DNA from: Auanema rhodensis
Lineage: Eukaryota; Nematoda; Chromadorea; Rhabditida; Rhabditidae
Assembly (NCBI GenBank): GCA_964057225.1
Contig: OZ059896.1
Coordinates: 7,564,001-7,628,000, forward strand
DNA: 64,000 nucleotides
Direction: 5' to 3'
The notes beneath the pieces are model-generated. The model ran no database searches, was not told where the DNA came from, and saw only the letters and a program-made list of their open reading frames with translations. Below are positions 26,301 to 39,418 of this stretch, one piece after another. Position numbers and translations under genes: made by a program. The first letter of the stretch is position 1. The number at the start of each line of letters is the position of its first letter.

Positions 26301-29300
26301 GATCTAGTCCTTCTCAGATCCAGGCTAGGTTGACTAACAAGGACATGAGGAACACGTGCACTTTCTGCTCTTTGGACAAGCATTGAGCCATTTAGAGGTC
26401 TTTCAAATCTTCCATCTGAAGATTAATATTTGGAATTTTTGTACACTTATGCATTTTTTTAATATTATTTGTAGCCTCATTAAGGCTTATTAAGGCAATT
26501 AACCTTGATTTTACATTCCAATAGTACCCTCATACAAATTTTAACAAATAATAAAAGACAGTTCAAATACAGATTCATTCCAAAAGGGACATTCAAGATG
26601 AAAAAGATTCTTAACGGCGGCTTCCATCCTCGAAGAATACTCCTCCGTCGAGAGCGCAGTACTTGGGGCAAATTCCGCGTTCTCCGTCGCTTCCGTCTTG
26701 TCCTGGGTGTCCTGGGGTTCCTGGAACTCCATCGCGTCCTGGAAGTCCTGGAGCTCCAGCATCTCCCTTTTCTCCTTGAGCTCCTGGTTGTCCGTCCTTT
26801 CCAGCCTCTCCTGGCTGTCCACGGGTTCCTTGAAGTCCTGGACGTCCTGGTTGTCCTGGTGGTCCTGGCTTTGGCTCTCCATTTGGACCATTCTCTCCTG
26901 GTGGTCCAATTGGTCCTGGCTTTCCTGGTTGTCCTGGTGGTCCTGGGGCTCCCTTATGTCCTGGTCCTCCTTGTGGTCCGTCTGGTCCCTTTCCTCCTGG
27001 TCCTCCTGGAGCTCCTGGGAATCCTGGTTGTCCACATGGTCCTGGTGGTCCTGGTGGTCCTGGTGGGCATGGCTTGCATGGTGGTGGAGTGATGGCCTCG
27101 CAAGGTTGCTGAGGTGGACGTCCTGGGTTTCCTGGCATTCCTGGGGCTCCTGGCTTTCCTGGCTTTCCAGGCTTTCCAGCAACTCCCTGTGGTCCTGGCT
27201 CTCCAGGAAGACAGCAATCGTTACAAGCATCAGCATCAGCTCCAGCATTTAATCCATAAGCGTTTCCGTGGTAAGCAGCACGAGCAGTTCTGTTGGCGGA
27301 TGGGACATCCTTCAAAGTGTAAACCTCAGTCCAGAGTTCCTTGGCCTCGGTAACACATTTCTCCAATTCATGCTCAACATTGTGGCTCACAGAGTGAACA
27401 TAGTTGTGGAGAAGTGGAAGGGTAACACAGATAGAGATTACAGCAACAGCTGAGAAAGTGATAGCTGCGTACCCGACGAATCGGTAAGCTGTGATCTTAG
27501 TGTCAATGTCCATGACGGCTACTGGCATTGAAGTTGGTCAGTAAGCTTATATACTTCCCAGCAAAACGGGTTCTAGCAATTTTTGCCAGATTCCCGAATC
27601 CATTTTTTATTCGGTCACACTCATGAGTCCGTTTCGAACATTTTACAACTTCAAACTTTGAGTGTAAAAGAAAATTTGTCATTTCACATGTTATAGTCCC
27701 AGTTTATGACATGAAGCTACATAAATATAAAATGCAAATAATACCTTTGTGCTGATAAACTCAAATTCAAATATTCTCTCTTCTTTTTTTTAAAAATATA
27801 TCCGTTTGTATCAAGTGAAACTATAGAATGTAAAAAGGTGAGAAATGTTTTAGGGTTAATAAGATTTTTGGTTCCCTTCGTAAACGGGTTTCTAATAGTG
27901 TAAGAGGCGTACCTAGACTGAGTAAAGAAGAGTCAACGGAATGTGAGTCCGTGGTATCCACAAGTGAAGTAACTGATGGTAAAGAAGGTCCTACAGACAC
28001 ACTGTGCCGACGATTCGCTAAATTTCTCTTTGACATCCCTACATTCATTAATAGAACTTACAACTCGTCGTAGTTGTGCTATGTTTTCTGCTAGTCCTTC
28101 CTCGTTCAAAGCTTATTGAAACAAAAGCATCATCAGCATCATCCGTAGGATTTCCTATTATTTCCTCGCTTTCTATAAAAGTTGTCTTGTGTAAATAGTT
28201 TCTTCCTACGTATCTTACCCTTAATGTCGTCATCGTCTAAATCATCCAAATTTCTTTCCACAAGCACCATGAGATCTCCTGTCGTTTGTTGTAGAAAGCG
28301 TGTTGCTTGTCGTTCACTTCTAATTGGTACATTATTAATAGCCACGAGTGAATCGCCTAGAAATATTTAAATAATTAATTTGAACTAGACTAAAGATTTA
28401 ACCAGGTTTAAACAATGCTTTGTCCGCCAAACTACCTTCATCCAAAGTTGCAACACGAACAGGACGAGGTCCCTGACTAGATGATGAATACTAAAAATAT
28501 TTTTGAAAGTTGTTTATACGGTTTTCATAAAAATAGTACGCATCAAGAAACATGTGGGTTCCGAAAAAAAAATTTTCAAAATTAAACCTAAAAAAGGCTC
28601 ATTTGTTGTGTAGAATGTTTTGAAGAAAATTTAATAAAATAAATTGACTAAATTTGGATATGTTAAAGCAATTTATATAAAATCAAAGATCACTCTACTC
28701 TTCAGAAATGTAATTGTAACTGATATCTCGACTTACTTTCTCGAATGTTATTCCTATAGGTTCTCCAAGATCATAACGGGAAAACACTAGCATAACACTT
28801 AATGCATGAGCAACGTTATGGGATGTGTTTTGAAGAAAAGGCCGTTGATCTAAAATGAGTGTTCTTCAAAATATAAAAAGTAGCTAATTAGATACCCATT
28901 GTTAAAGTACAATACACCTCCCAATTTTCAGTTTTATTAACCAAATCGGTTTTTAAACGCGAGCACTGGAGTACTGTGACTTCTAAACCACCTTCTAATT
29001 TGATGTGAGCGAATGCACCTGAGGAATAGATTGATTAACTGTGAATCTAATAATTTGGCATGTATACTCAAAGGTGGTGATGCCTGAAGCAAAGGATTTG
29101 GAAACACGGGTCGATATCTAATCTTATAATTTGGCCAAACATGCTTGCGTTGAAGAGCTCGTCTTATAGATTCTTTTATTAGAGGAATGAGTCTTTTCAA
29201 TTGATGCCCTTGAATTTCAGAGCTAATCTGAAAAGTCGACTTTAACTTTCAGTTCAAGCAACATTACCCACATCAGTTTCCAATTTCGGGGCTGCTACAA

Positions 29301-30158
29301 ACGACATCGTCCAATGATTATAAGGTTTTCTTGACAATATAAATCGAACCAACCCGGCTAATTTCGTGATCTAAACAACATCAACAAAAAAATTAAAGAG
29401 TACTAAAAGTTTTCGTTACTTTAACAGAGAGATTAGCTTTTCTTCCAAACATTGTTCCCACATCAATAGATGTTTCGAACCCGCCTGTGTAATTTATGTC
29501 GACGAGAAATGTAACATTCTTTAAAGGAAGTTTTTAAATTTGGTTAAAACATGAAATTTGAGTAATTAACACCTGGAATGTATTTTTATCATCTGACATT
29601 TCAACTTTCTCAACACGAATAGCATTTACAACTGGAAACTTTGTTCCCAGAGAGAGGTCACGGATACGAATATCCTTAAAGCTATTCATTAAAATGAACG
29701 AGCAAGTAAACAAATAAACCTGAAGCAAGCGTCCAGCAGCAGATCTAGTAGCTATATCGTTTAGTTCCATTTGTAAACGTTTATGCATCCACCTGAAGAG
29801 GAGATTACATCTTTTACACTATCATTTCATTTAGACCACAACCTTCTTAACGTTCTCGTATCTTTATGCTCTTGATAAAACATATGAAGAAACAAGCTCA
29901 ACGAAAAACAAGATTCCCATTTCGAAACCCCTTCTTCATCTGTTCCCGATTTTAAAAATTGTTTCAGCTCCTTAAAGGATTGTTAACATTAGAGTTGTTG
30001 TCCAATTAGCATCTTACATCAGGAACCTGGATAGGTTTGAACTGGTCAATAAAGGGAAGCGGTTGACTAGCTGGTCCCCATGGATCAACAACAAGAACAT
30101 ATATAATAAACAAAACTATTCCGGCTCCAACAGCTAGGCCGAGAAAAAACGCAATCAT
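23373..30158 (-). CDS. pdzd-8: PDZD8, ER contact-site lipid transfer protein (29 exons)
   Basis: PDZD8 is an ER-anchored SMP-domain protein that tethers ER to late endosomes and mitochondria and moves lipid. Reconstructed 1282 aa. Exons: 30158-30018, 29970-29843, 29792-29720, 29674-29573, 29518-29420, 29370-29272, 29227-29068, 29018-28896, 28849-28737, 28490-28403, 28356-28219, 28172-28062, 28017-27913, 26415-26212, 26165-26053, 26008-25880, 25828-25697, 25649-25555, 25512-25398, 25354-25190, 25144-25026, 24982-24696, 24652-24492, 24449-24159, 24111-23938, 23891-23826, 23778-23695, 23651-23568, 23522-23373. Order: N-terminal membrane anchor ([19 protein letters not shown]), SMP ([30 protein letters not shown]), PDZ at about residues 347-421, disordered linker, C2-like region ([20 protein letters not shown]), C1 zinc finger at about 930-985 ([22 protein letters not shown]), C-terminal helical region. 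Acceptor TCTTTTAG lies 2 nt before the ATG. Intron 13 (1497 nt) contains a whole collagen gene; the exon phases on both sides match. Confidence 0.92.
26611..27513 (-). CDS. intronless cuticle collagen nested in PDZD8 intron 13
   Basis: A second cuticle collagen, on the same strand as its host. It is a single uninterrupted exon of 300 aa from [20 protein letters not shown] (an upstream ATG at 27528 would add five residues). Layout: N-terminal hydrophobic anchor, [16 protein letters not shown] processing-like site, a Cys pair NDCCLPG, Gly-X-Y block, Cys-rich interruption ([18 protein letters not shown]), long Gly-X-Y domain with one break at GEPKPGPPG, and the tail [21 protein letters not shown] chose the second ATG because a TATA box at 27546-27553 would place the transcription start at or after the first ATG. 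Codons favour CCA/GGA, typical of worm collagens. It shares its tail with the 2.5 kb collagen but lacks that gene's introns. Confidence 0.93.
   Translation of the reverse strand: MDIDTKITAYRFVGYAAITFSAVAVISICVTLPLLHNYVHSVSHNVEHELEKCVTEAKELWTEVYTLKDVPSANRTARAAYHGNAYGLNAGADADACNDCCLPGEPGPQGVAGKPGKPGKPGAPGMPGNPGRPPQQPCEAITPPPCKPCPPGPPGPPGPCGQPGFPGAPGGPGGKGPDGPQGGPGHKGAPGPPGQPGKPGPIGPPGENGPNGEPKPGPPGQPGRPGLQGTRGQPGEAGKDGQPGAQGEKGDAGAPGLPGRDGVPGTPGHPGQDGSDGERGICPKYCALDGGVFFEDGSRR
27546..27553 (-). promoter_or_regulatory. TATA box of the nested collagen
   Basis: The minus strand reads TATATAAG 33 nt upstream of the chosen ATG and 18 nt upstream of the earlier ATG. It shows that the nested collagen has its own promoter inside the PDZD8 intron. 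Confidence 0.6.
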
Positions 30159-30752
30159 CTCTAAAAGAGGAAATTGAAACCTTGTTTCAGATGATTCATG
30201 ATTACCTTTTAGCTGGTGATAAGCAAGCGACTATTTGTGCAAAGATGGTTTTTATTTACAAGATATGCTTTTTCCAATTAATGCATTGTGTTTAACTGAA
30301 AGAAAAATCGGAAAGGATTATAAGATTTAGCCAAGGATAAACTACTAGAAAACGTGATACATGCGGGAAAAAACTGGGTAATCAATAACAAATTGAGAAA
30401 TACATTGCGAAGTAACATTTTATCATCATAATATTCGTTCAAGGAATATATACAAGTACATTATTAAGCTGGAATTGAGCCTTATTAAAAGTAATAAAAC
30501 CTTAAGTTAGAGCGAAGTAACACAGAGAAACGAGATATGCGACGTCAGAGCAAAAATAAAGATACGTAATCACGTATAAAGAACAAAAATTATTTAGATA
30601 ACTGGATCTTATAATAGAATACAAAGAAAAACATGATATCAGTACATTTAAAGTGATAGAACAAATTGAAATTCGTTTAAAATGAAATGTGAAAATATGA
30701 ACTGGGTAGAGCTGAGATCAGGAATAGTAAAATACGCAGTGGAGATATCAAT
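30159..30752. other. ephrin 3' flank / PDZD8 leader
   Basis: 594 bp between the ephrin stop and the PDZD8 start on the same strand. The PDZD8-proximal end is pyrimidine-rich on its sense strand and ends in the acceptor used just before the ATG. No other gene was seen. The gap is larger than normal operon spacing. Confidence 0.5.
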
Positions 30753-33154
30753 TTACAAGATCAGCAGAGCTACTGAATAGATGAAAATGACATAACTCGC
30801 TGTCAAAACACCTGAAATTATTAAACAAGTTTAACTGTTTTTAAAATTTTTGGTATTCAGATAAGCGCAAATGTGGCTATATTTATGATTACACATGACC
30901 AAAATGGAAGAGCCAAACAAATAATTCAATTTTGAAACGGAAACGAATGAAAAAAACCAGGACAAAAAATATATAGTAGTGAAATTTAGCGAGAAAAGTC
31001 GATAAGAAAAGCAGTAGACAGATGACACAGCCTATTCTATCAACTATAAACGTCCTTGCGTAAATTAGAACATTTTGTTTGGGGAAGAAGATGACATCAA
31101 AAATTATTGGCTAAATACGGTAGAATGTCAAGAATCGCATTAATCAACTTATTACCATGTAGAAAACGACTATATATATGTACTTAATTTGCAATGGCAT
31201 TTTTTAAGTAGTGAGAGGACTACATCAGACAATCGAGCAAAGAATTTCATAAAAGCAATAATGAGTATAGAGGAAATAGGGATGAGAAAAGCTGAGTCGT
31301 TTAACTTCTCTAACAATATACTCAGTTTCGAAAAAAACTCGTTGAAGCTCTTTTTAAGCTTTGAGTCTTCAATAATGAATTCCGGGAAGCAAAAAAGGCG
31401 TAGTAGTTGCCAGGATAAAAAGCATAGTTGGAAAGATGTTTAAGCTCAGCATAAAAAATCTAGTGAGAGCAGCATTTCCAATATTGAGCATTATATACGA
31501 ATCGATTCATTCACAAGAATAGCTGACGTTTAAAGACGACACCATGAAATACTTTTTGAGCATTAGCGTCGTCATACTTGAGAATATGAAATTATTCACT
31601 CTCCTCGCCTTTCTTACTTCTATCAAAACACAAATATAGCCAAGTTTCGTAATTGTTGTATATATATAGTATATAAACATATATTTTTGTATCTGACAAT
31701 ATAAAAAAACCTACCAGTCCCGTTTGGATCCTCCTTTTCTGACTTATGCCGACGAGATGGTCGTGCGATATTCAACTCATGTCTTCGCTGAATAATATAA
31801 TTAAACTTATAAAAAATAATGCGCTTCGTACTCTATATTCTTCTAGCTTACTAACAAAATCATCAGTGAAGGGTATTGGTTCAATAAGCCCAGTGTGCTC
31901 GAAAGTTCTTTGCTTCTCTATCATTTCTAGATCTAATTCACGTTCTATAAAACATATATAATAGATTAAATACATTAATCTAATAAAAACAATTACCTAT
32001 AGCTGGGTGAACATTTTTTTTCCAACTTAGAGCGCCATTTTCTTCTACTAAATATAAGTTTTGATCTTTTAATCGGCCTTCATCTAATTCGATTCCATAT
32101 AGTGATTCTTCCACAGGTTTCTGAAACAGTTATAAGTTAGATTGTAAACACAACAATTGAAAAAGTACAACCGTATCTACAAATTTTAAATTAAAAATGA
32201 AAAACAATTCTTTAAGAGATGCAATACGTACACTAAAGTAGAACCACAACATGAAAACTTGTAAAAAAAATAAAACAAACCATACCATTTCCATGGGACC
32301 AAATGAAACAGCCAATCTCATGTTTTTCTCAAGACATAGGCCCAATCGACGGTTATTCATCCCTTTCAAATCACCAGAAGATGTAGCTGAAATAAAACAT
32401 TATTTTTATAATTTTTAAAGAATTTTTTTACATACTTATATAATAATTTGAGGAATCATGAAACGCTCTTTTCATTGTGTGATGAACTATTTTATGTCCA
32501 AACTTCTTGCAATGACCGATCGGAACTGCGTAACTGCTTAACATACAATGCAGAAAATCATCGTATGGAACCTATAAGATACGTAAGCAAAATATGATTA
32601 GAGCATTAAACAAACCTGATAAATAGTACTGTACTCTGCATTTAGCCCTGAGGGACAGTGAACTCTTAAAATATCCCCAGCATGTGCTATAATTTCATAG
32701 TATCCAGGTGAGTCAATCACATTATCAAATGGTTCAAATCTGTAAATTGTCAAATTTCGAAATAAATAATAAATATATTTATATACATTCTATCTCTTCT
32801 ACAATCTTTTCTTTGTTTTTAAAAATTTTTGACTCGTTTTGTAAAAATCAAATCACGTGAAAATGCAAAGTATACATATGATTTGTGGTCAAGAGAGAGA
32901 GGGAGAGAGCACTATGAAAAGATGGAAGAATCAATCCATTTGTGGAAAAAACATTGAACAAATTTTATCTCGATTACAAGATTATTCTTCTTTGTTTCAG
33001 CCACGTTTCAACTTCCTCTTTTACTATGACAAGGTGGTTAGAAGAAAAAAAAGTTTTCTTACAATGGATTTGATGAATTCCAGTATACGTCGTGATGATG
33101 AACCTTGCCATCCGATGGTAATAGCAGCAGACAAAATATTAAAAGAAACAGCAT
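30753..33154 (-). CDS. ephrin, GPI-anchored guidance ligand
   Basis: Ligand for Eph receptor tyrosine kinases, acting at the cell surface in morphogenesis and axon guidance. Eight exons: 33154-33063, 32739-32616, 32571-32436, 32386-32286, 32120-31997, 31944-31832, 31787-31715, 30811-30753; 273 aa. Signal peptide MLFLLIFCLLLLPSDG; ephrin start motif YWNSSNPLFEPFD; the four conserved cysteines occur in LRVHCP, FLHCM, IGHCKK and LGLCL; the family's YYIS-like core is YYITTSSGDLKGMNNRR. A charged membrane-proximal region (RRRHELNIARPSRRHKSEKE) leads to NGT and a hydrophobic terminus VLTASYVIFIYSVALLIL, a GPI-attachment signal. That tail is encoded alone by the last exon behind a 903-nt intron. C. 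elegans has four ephrins (EFN-1 to EFN-4); which one this matches is not determined. Confidence 0.9.
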
Positions 33155-33205
33155 ATTATCTGAAAAATAAAATAAATTAAAGATAATTTGGTATATTAAG
33201 AAAAG

Positions 33206-33208
<3 letters not shown>

Positions 33209-33236
<28 letters not shown>
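33209..33236. repeat. (TA)n microsatellite downstream of nothing coding, just upstream of ephrin
   Basis: About 14 TA units, some 55 bp upstream of the ephrin start codon on its sense strand. Confidence 0.8.
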
Positions 33237-33243
<7 letters not shown>

Positions 33244-36200
33244 TTAAATCATACTATAAGGAATAAACATAAGATTACATAAGAACAACGAAAATAATGA
33301 ATACTTTAATATTTATAATAAGCTTAATGTATAGAGGAGTCTATATGATAGTATAAAAGATAAAAAAATTAGAAGAAAAAAAAACCTTAATGCTGATAAT
33401 AGTATTTGATTAGCAAAATTGACAAGTATAGGGGGAAATCCAATTATAAAAAAAATGATATACATCTATCATTTGAATTTTTAATTTTACGTTTTGTAAT
33501 CAATATAAAACACTAAATTAAAATTAGGAATTTTAGAATTAAAAAACTTTTAAAGTAAAATAATTATTTAATTTATAAAAATAAATAAATTAACATGCCA
33601 ATATCCTTTAAAAAAATATAATAAATATTGAAAAACATAGAAAATCTTTAAAAATATGGATGAACAACACTACACTGTTATCCTTCATATAGCATTGAAA
33701 GTAAAGCAAAAAAGGAAACTATCAATGAAAATACAACCGGAAGAAGTAAGTGCTTTTATGAAGTTTTCAATAAATTGTCAACTTTTAATGGATAGAAAAT
33801 AGTCTTATCTTTCCAAAAAAGATTATAAAATCATCACATTCCATGCGAGTTTTCAGTATTTTGAATGGATCACAACTTGTGAATAGCATTCTTTAGATAG
33901 TGTTATATTAAAGTCCGAGTAATAGTTCATAGTCACTTTGAAAACTGTCGATGCAAGCTCTTATACAATGAAAGAAGAATGACCATTGTCTGAACGACTT
34001 AACACTCTTAATCTGATAGATGAAAGAAGAAAAAAAAGAAAATGCACCTCTGACAACAGTACATTCAACGGTTTTTTTTCAAGTAGAAAGCATATCTAAG
34101 AGTTAAGGAAAAGATCAACATAAATAATCTGACATCAGAAGTGTAAAAGTGTTTGAAATGAAGAGAATTATAAGATCAATAGCATCATTTATTACTTTTT
34201 GATAAATAGATATGGAAAAGAGTTCGTCATTTTAATTTGATAGAATTATTCCAAAATAGTTCAAAATCATTGAAGATGGTAGATGAAATAACAAACCGTC
34301 TCGTGCCACACTCGCACGTATCTTTTATTGATGTCATCAAAACATTCCTAGAAGTAGCAAATTCACAAGAATATTTTGAGAATCAGGGAATCATTGTACC
34401 AAGTAGAATGAGTCAGATCAATCTCCTCCCACGATATTCTTTTTGAAATTGGAGAAAATGCTAAGTTTGGTTTTTAGCTACAATTCGTGAATTATTATCA
34501 AAATAATAGAAGTGAATCACAATATAAAATAACCTTGACTTTAAAATAATCAAAAAATTTAATAATTTATGAGTAGATGCTTGAAAATCAATATCGACTC
34601 ACTTTAATCTTTTACGGAAAGTCAAATTTTTCAAACATTTTTGATAATATATAATAGTTTCGTAAGATCTTTTACAGATAGATCATTCAACTGGTATTCG
34701 GATCAAAAACACTGAAAATCCGTACAAATATTGTATAATACACGTACAAGTGGAGCTGAAAGTGACGACGAAAAAAAAAATTGAGTAGAACATTCAACCA
34801 TCGCTTTCGTTTCCCCGTTAAGTTACTCTTTGAGATCAAAGAGAATTTGTGGTCAAAACACACACAGACACTTGACGGTAACATTTGTTTATGATTAGAA
34901 AAAGCTACTTAATCAATAGACATCGTTTTATGTTTATCTAATCAGTAGTTCTCTATTCATGTCAAAATGAAGTTCAAACTAAGGAGATGATTCACATTGA
35001 AACAAAGCAATTAAAGAAATTGTTATTCATAAATAAATAATTTTTTTAAACTAGAAACAATAATAAAAAAGATAAGAAAAGCATAAAGAATAATTAAAAT
35101 TTAAAATAAAATTCATAAAACTATAAGAAAACTGTTGAATGTATTAGGAAATAATAACAACTCACAGTCATTGATGTTGTTGTTGTTGTTGTTTTGTTTA
35201 TACTTTAATGGAAAAAGAAGTAAAATGTAAATATTCACATGTAAAATATGTGAATATTTTTATTTATTTTTATTATTATAATATAACATAATCATAAACT
35301 ATTTTTTAAATAAATTTTGAATATTTTCTTAAATATCGGATATATCCTGTAATTTTGGTCGTCGTCTTCAACTTTTTTTTATTAAAAAAAAAAAATTGAG
35401 ATACAAACTACTAAAATAAATGATCTTTGTTGAGTAGAGGATTAAACAAATCAAAAGACAACGAAATATGATTAGTAGTGACGAAAAAATTATCAGACAA
35501 GATTTTCTGGGTATTTGACAGATTTTTATTACTTTAAACCTATAAAAAATTTCATTTTCGATAACCAGTAAGAGGATTAAGATATGCCATACACATCTTC
35601 TATTAATATTATTATTTATATTGATATCATTAGCTAAAGAAAAGTATTAAAATAATAAAATATAGTTAAATTATATATTTTACGTTAATCTAGTTATTTC
35701 ATTTTTTCTATTTTTTTTCTCAAAATATATACAATACAATGTCGGTGTATGTATTAAGAAGTTGTATCGTCACATGATTCTCTCTAGATCGAAACTTCAT
35801 AGATCCTACCATGATAACTAAATCTTTTGAATAAACTTTGTGGAATCATAGACAAATTCAGAAAATAAATTTGAAAAAGATATATGATTCTTTCTTTGTT
35901 TTCAATTTGAAAATTATAAAAAGTTATAAGAAACAAAGGGGTTCTTTCGGTGAATTTTTAAGAAAAATTAAATATTTTTTAATAAAAATGTATAATTCAA
36001 TAAGAAAGCTATCAAAATTATCATTTTTACTATGTTTTTCATTCTAAGGAAATGATAATAACAGGAGAAAAACGGTTTTGAGTGAAACAATTTTCTGTGT
36101 GAATCGGCAGCAAGTGGAAGCAGATCTGCAGATGACGAAAGGGTGTCTTGTTTCTTATCAAATGACATTGACGTGAAAGTTTTTAGCTCATTAGATATCG

Positions 36201-36574
36201 TTGGACATTTACCTTTTGAAAGTTTTTATTTCATATGCTCGTATTATTCCCATAGTGTCCATACTACTTTCTCTCCCTCATCTTACGGTCTCTTAGTTAC
36301 TCTCATCTTATATCTTTTACTGAATATCCGTATTTATGTTATTTTCAATGAAAATATATAGATATAAGTAGATAATGAATGAAAAATATATTGAAAAGAT
36401 AGAAAAACAATGTAAAAACCAATCCTCATGTGGAATAGATTGATTTGCGTACAGTGCGGAATGTTGAAATACAGGAGAGAGTGCTTGTCCAGAACATAAA
36501 AAGAATCGAAATTCATTGTTTTTCTGCTCAATGACATTTCATCATTGGGAAAAGAGGTTATTTGAATTGAATAA

Positions 36575-36612
36575 GGATAAAGAGAGAGAGTGAGAGTGAG
36601 AGAGAGAGAGAG
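36575..36612. repeat. imperfect GA repeat
   Basis: Interrupted GAGAGAG/GTGAGAGT run followed by a purine stretch to about 36660. Confidence 0.75.
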
Positions 36613-39385
36613 AAAGGGAGGGAAAAGGGAAGACCCAAGGAAGAAGGAAGACTCAAGGAAGACTAGAAACAAATGCTAGAAAATACTTTTAATTACAATT
36701 ATTTATTGTTCATATATAAGAAATAATAATAAAATTATACATATTCTGAAATCTCGGAGAAAGAAGCTAAGACTACCTAACATCTATTTTCCAAATGAGA
36801 AGCTAAGTCGATTATTTTGATAAGAAAAGATTTTGAGATGTCAATTACCTGGGCAACAATAAAATTGATAATTTCAGAATAACAATAAGGAAAATGTGAT
36901 AGAGAATCTCTAAAGACTTTCTCTAAAAAAAAAAAAGAAAGTTATAGTTGATATGATCAGAATAATATGAGTTTATGATGTGAATATATGGGGAAATGTT
37001 AAAACATTTGTGATAATTCCATTGATTCTTTTACTTTGAACCAAATCATTTATTACTAAGCATGACATCTTCAAATTCGAAACAAATGTTTTAAAGAAAA
37101 AAAAATGTGTTCAGGGTGAGTATGACACACACACACATGAACATTCCAGAAAAATTCAATTGAAATATGTTGGAACATCTCAACAGTTTGGCATTTGGAT
37201 AGTAAAATATGGTCAATGACCAAATATAAAAGAAATAAAGTTTTCTAATTGAATACATAATTTTCTAGATAACATACTATTTGTTTTGATATTTTAATAA
37301 TTATTTTAAAAAATTTCAAATAAATAAATGAAATTATTAAAAATATTTTTAGAAATACATATATATATCTATTAAATAATATTTTTTTCAACTTTAAACA
37401 TAATAGCTTGAATTCAAACAAGGACTAACTAGTGTGAACCTCGTGAACACGGCGATAAGATTCCTTGAAATTGTCGGCGAATATCTTTCGTCTTTGTTCC
37501 ATAGCTTTATGAATGATAACTTTCTTTCATTATAATGCCCATAAAAGATATTTCTTACGTATTTATATACATAAAGATATTTAGATTAGACAAATAACGA
37601 ATAGTTTTGATTCTAAAATAGTGTGTCTTATACTGTATCTCTTGCAATACAATAATACCTATACACATGTAATCATATAATATATATATATATATACATG
37701 AATATGTATAATTAATATAAATATATTCAAATTTTTATTATAATATATATAATATAATATAATATTTATTTACTTGTCTTTTTACGAGTTTAACACAAAT
37801 TATATAATATTATATAAGAATGAGTTAAGATGAACAGAGCATCAACATCTCCGTCTTGTCAAAATAATTGTTTTCTATGCTACTTGAGTTGTTTTAAAAT
37901 CTATTCTTCACAAGTTTTAATTCTTATCAACATATGTACAAAGATAATAAAAGGAAAAAGACAAACTCAGTTCATTTCTAAGTACCCTACATCGTATTCT
38001 TCTTTTCTCATCTATTATTATATTTATTTAAATATAATATACTATATACTATATAGTATACTCATATTATTGTATAATTCTTATCTTTTTTTCTTTTTTT
38101 TAAAATGATAAATATTATTATTTAACATGTATAGATAGATATATAAGATTTCTATGATCTTTACTCTCTACTTGGATTTCATCTTCAAATTTTATTATTG
38201 TTGTAAGTTGACTCATAAACCAATTGTTATCTTCAATCATTCTTAGTTTTGAATTAACTTCAACAATTTCACAAAAGTTCAATTTTTTGTTTTAATTTTA
38301 TGAAATTTTAGATAACAAATAGAAATTATTTCAAATATGAAATTGTATATTTATTTTGTTTTTGTTATGTTGTTATTATTATTATTGTTTTGATTCAATA
38401 TTTGTTTATTTATTTATTTATTTTGTATAAAATATAATTTAAAAATAAAATATAATAATAATCATATATGTATGTATAGTTATCGTAACAAGTAATATAT
38501 TTGGCATTGAAAAACTATTACTAATAGGAAAAACAACTAACACAGATATAGTAATCAATATTAATATTATAATCAAATATATCTTTATTATGAAATAAAT
38601 ATTGTTTTATATATATATTTTATTTTTGTCACAGCGAAAACAATTTTATTCTGTCAAATTATTTAATTTATAATATTTTTTTTTATATTCATTATTAAAT
38701 AAATTAAAAATTTATTATTAATTATAACAATTAAAATATTATTAATTTTTATTATATTAATATAGAAAAATAATAATTATTAATGTTGAATTATTAAGAT
38801 AAATCTTCTTAATCATCAGATTGAATGTATTAATTATCTAATCTAACACTATCTATACAATTTACTTTGATTTTCAACTTTTATTTTATATTAGTCAATA
38901 TTTTTAAATAATAATAAATTATAATATAACATATATATTAATATACTTATATATTATTATTATTATTATTATTATTTTATAATAGTTATTCCTTGTTATT
39001 TCCTATTTATCTTCTCATAATGTCTATTTTCTCTTTTCAACTATACATCAAACTACTCTTACTCCTCGCCGATCATCTGATTTGTAGTGTACAATTCACA
39101 TAAACCTTTTGACACTTTTTCATTTTTTTCGTTATCTGTTTATCAATCTATTCTTCAATTTCTAGTTATTGATGTTGATATAACGTTTGAGGTCAAAAAA
39201 ATGGTTTCATTCTTCAAATTGTCTGTCATCTTACTATAAGCAACAATCCCAATATTTTTAAATTCAACTATTCTCTTAGTTCCAGCTGTTTCATTTAGTT
39301 AATTCTACTTTTTAATCTGGAAGAAAGTGGAATGTTCATTATATCTTTCTCTCTAATTTTCTCTTCTATCCCCTATTCTTATAAT

Positions 39386-39386
39386 A

Positions 39387-39417
<31 letters not shown>

Positions 39418-39418
39418 T
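39386..39418. repeat. (CT)n repeat
   Basis: CTCTCTCTCTCTTTCTCTCT-type run on the plus strand, about 1 kb upstream of the TMEM144-like gene. Confidence 0.75.

Noticed and set aside
26698-27252. Long antisense frames over both collagen genes made of SW and LVV repeats
   Set aside because: They are mirror images of Gly-Pro repeat codons and are a known artefact of collagen DNA.
27526-27528. Upstream ATG as the start of the nested collagen
   Set aside because: It lies only 18 nt from the TATA box, too close to be inside the transcript; the family's usual start MDxDTKI fits the second ATG.
23373-30158. Splitting PDZD8 into two genes on either side of the nested collagen
   Set aside because: Both halves match different domains of one known protein, the flanking exon phases agree, and the second half has no start codon or promoter of its own that I can see.
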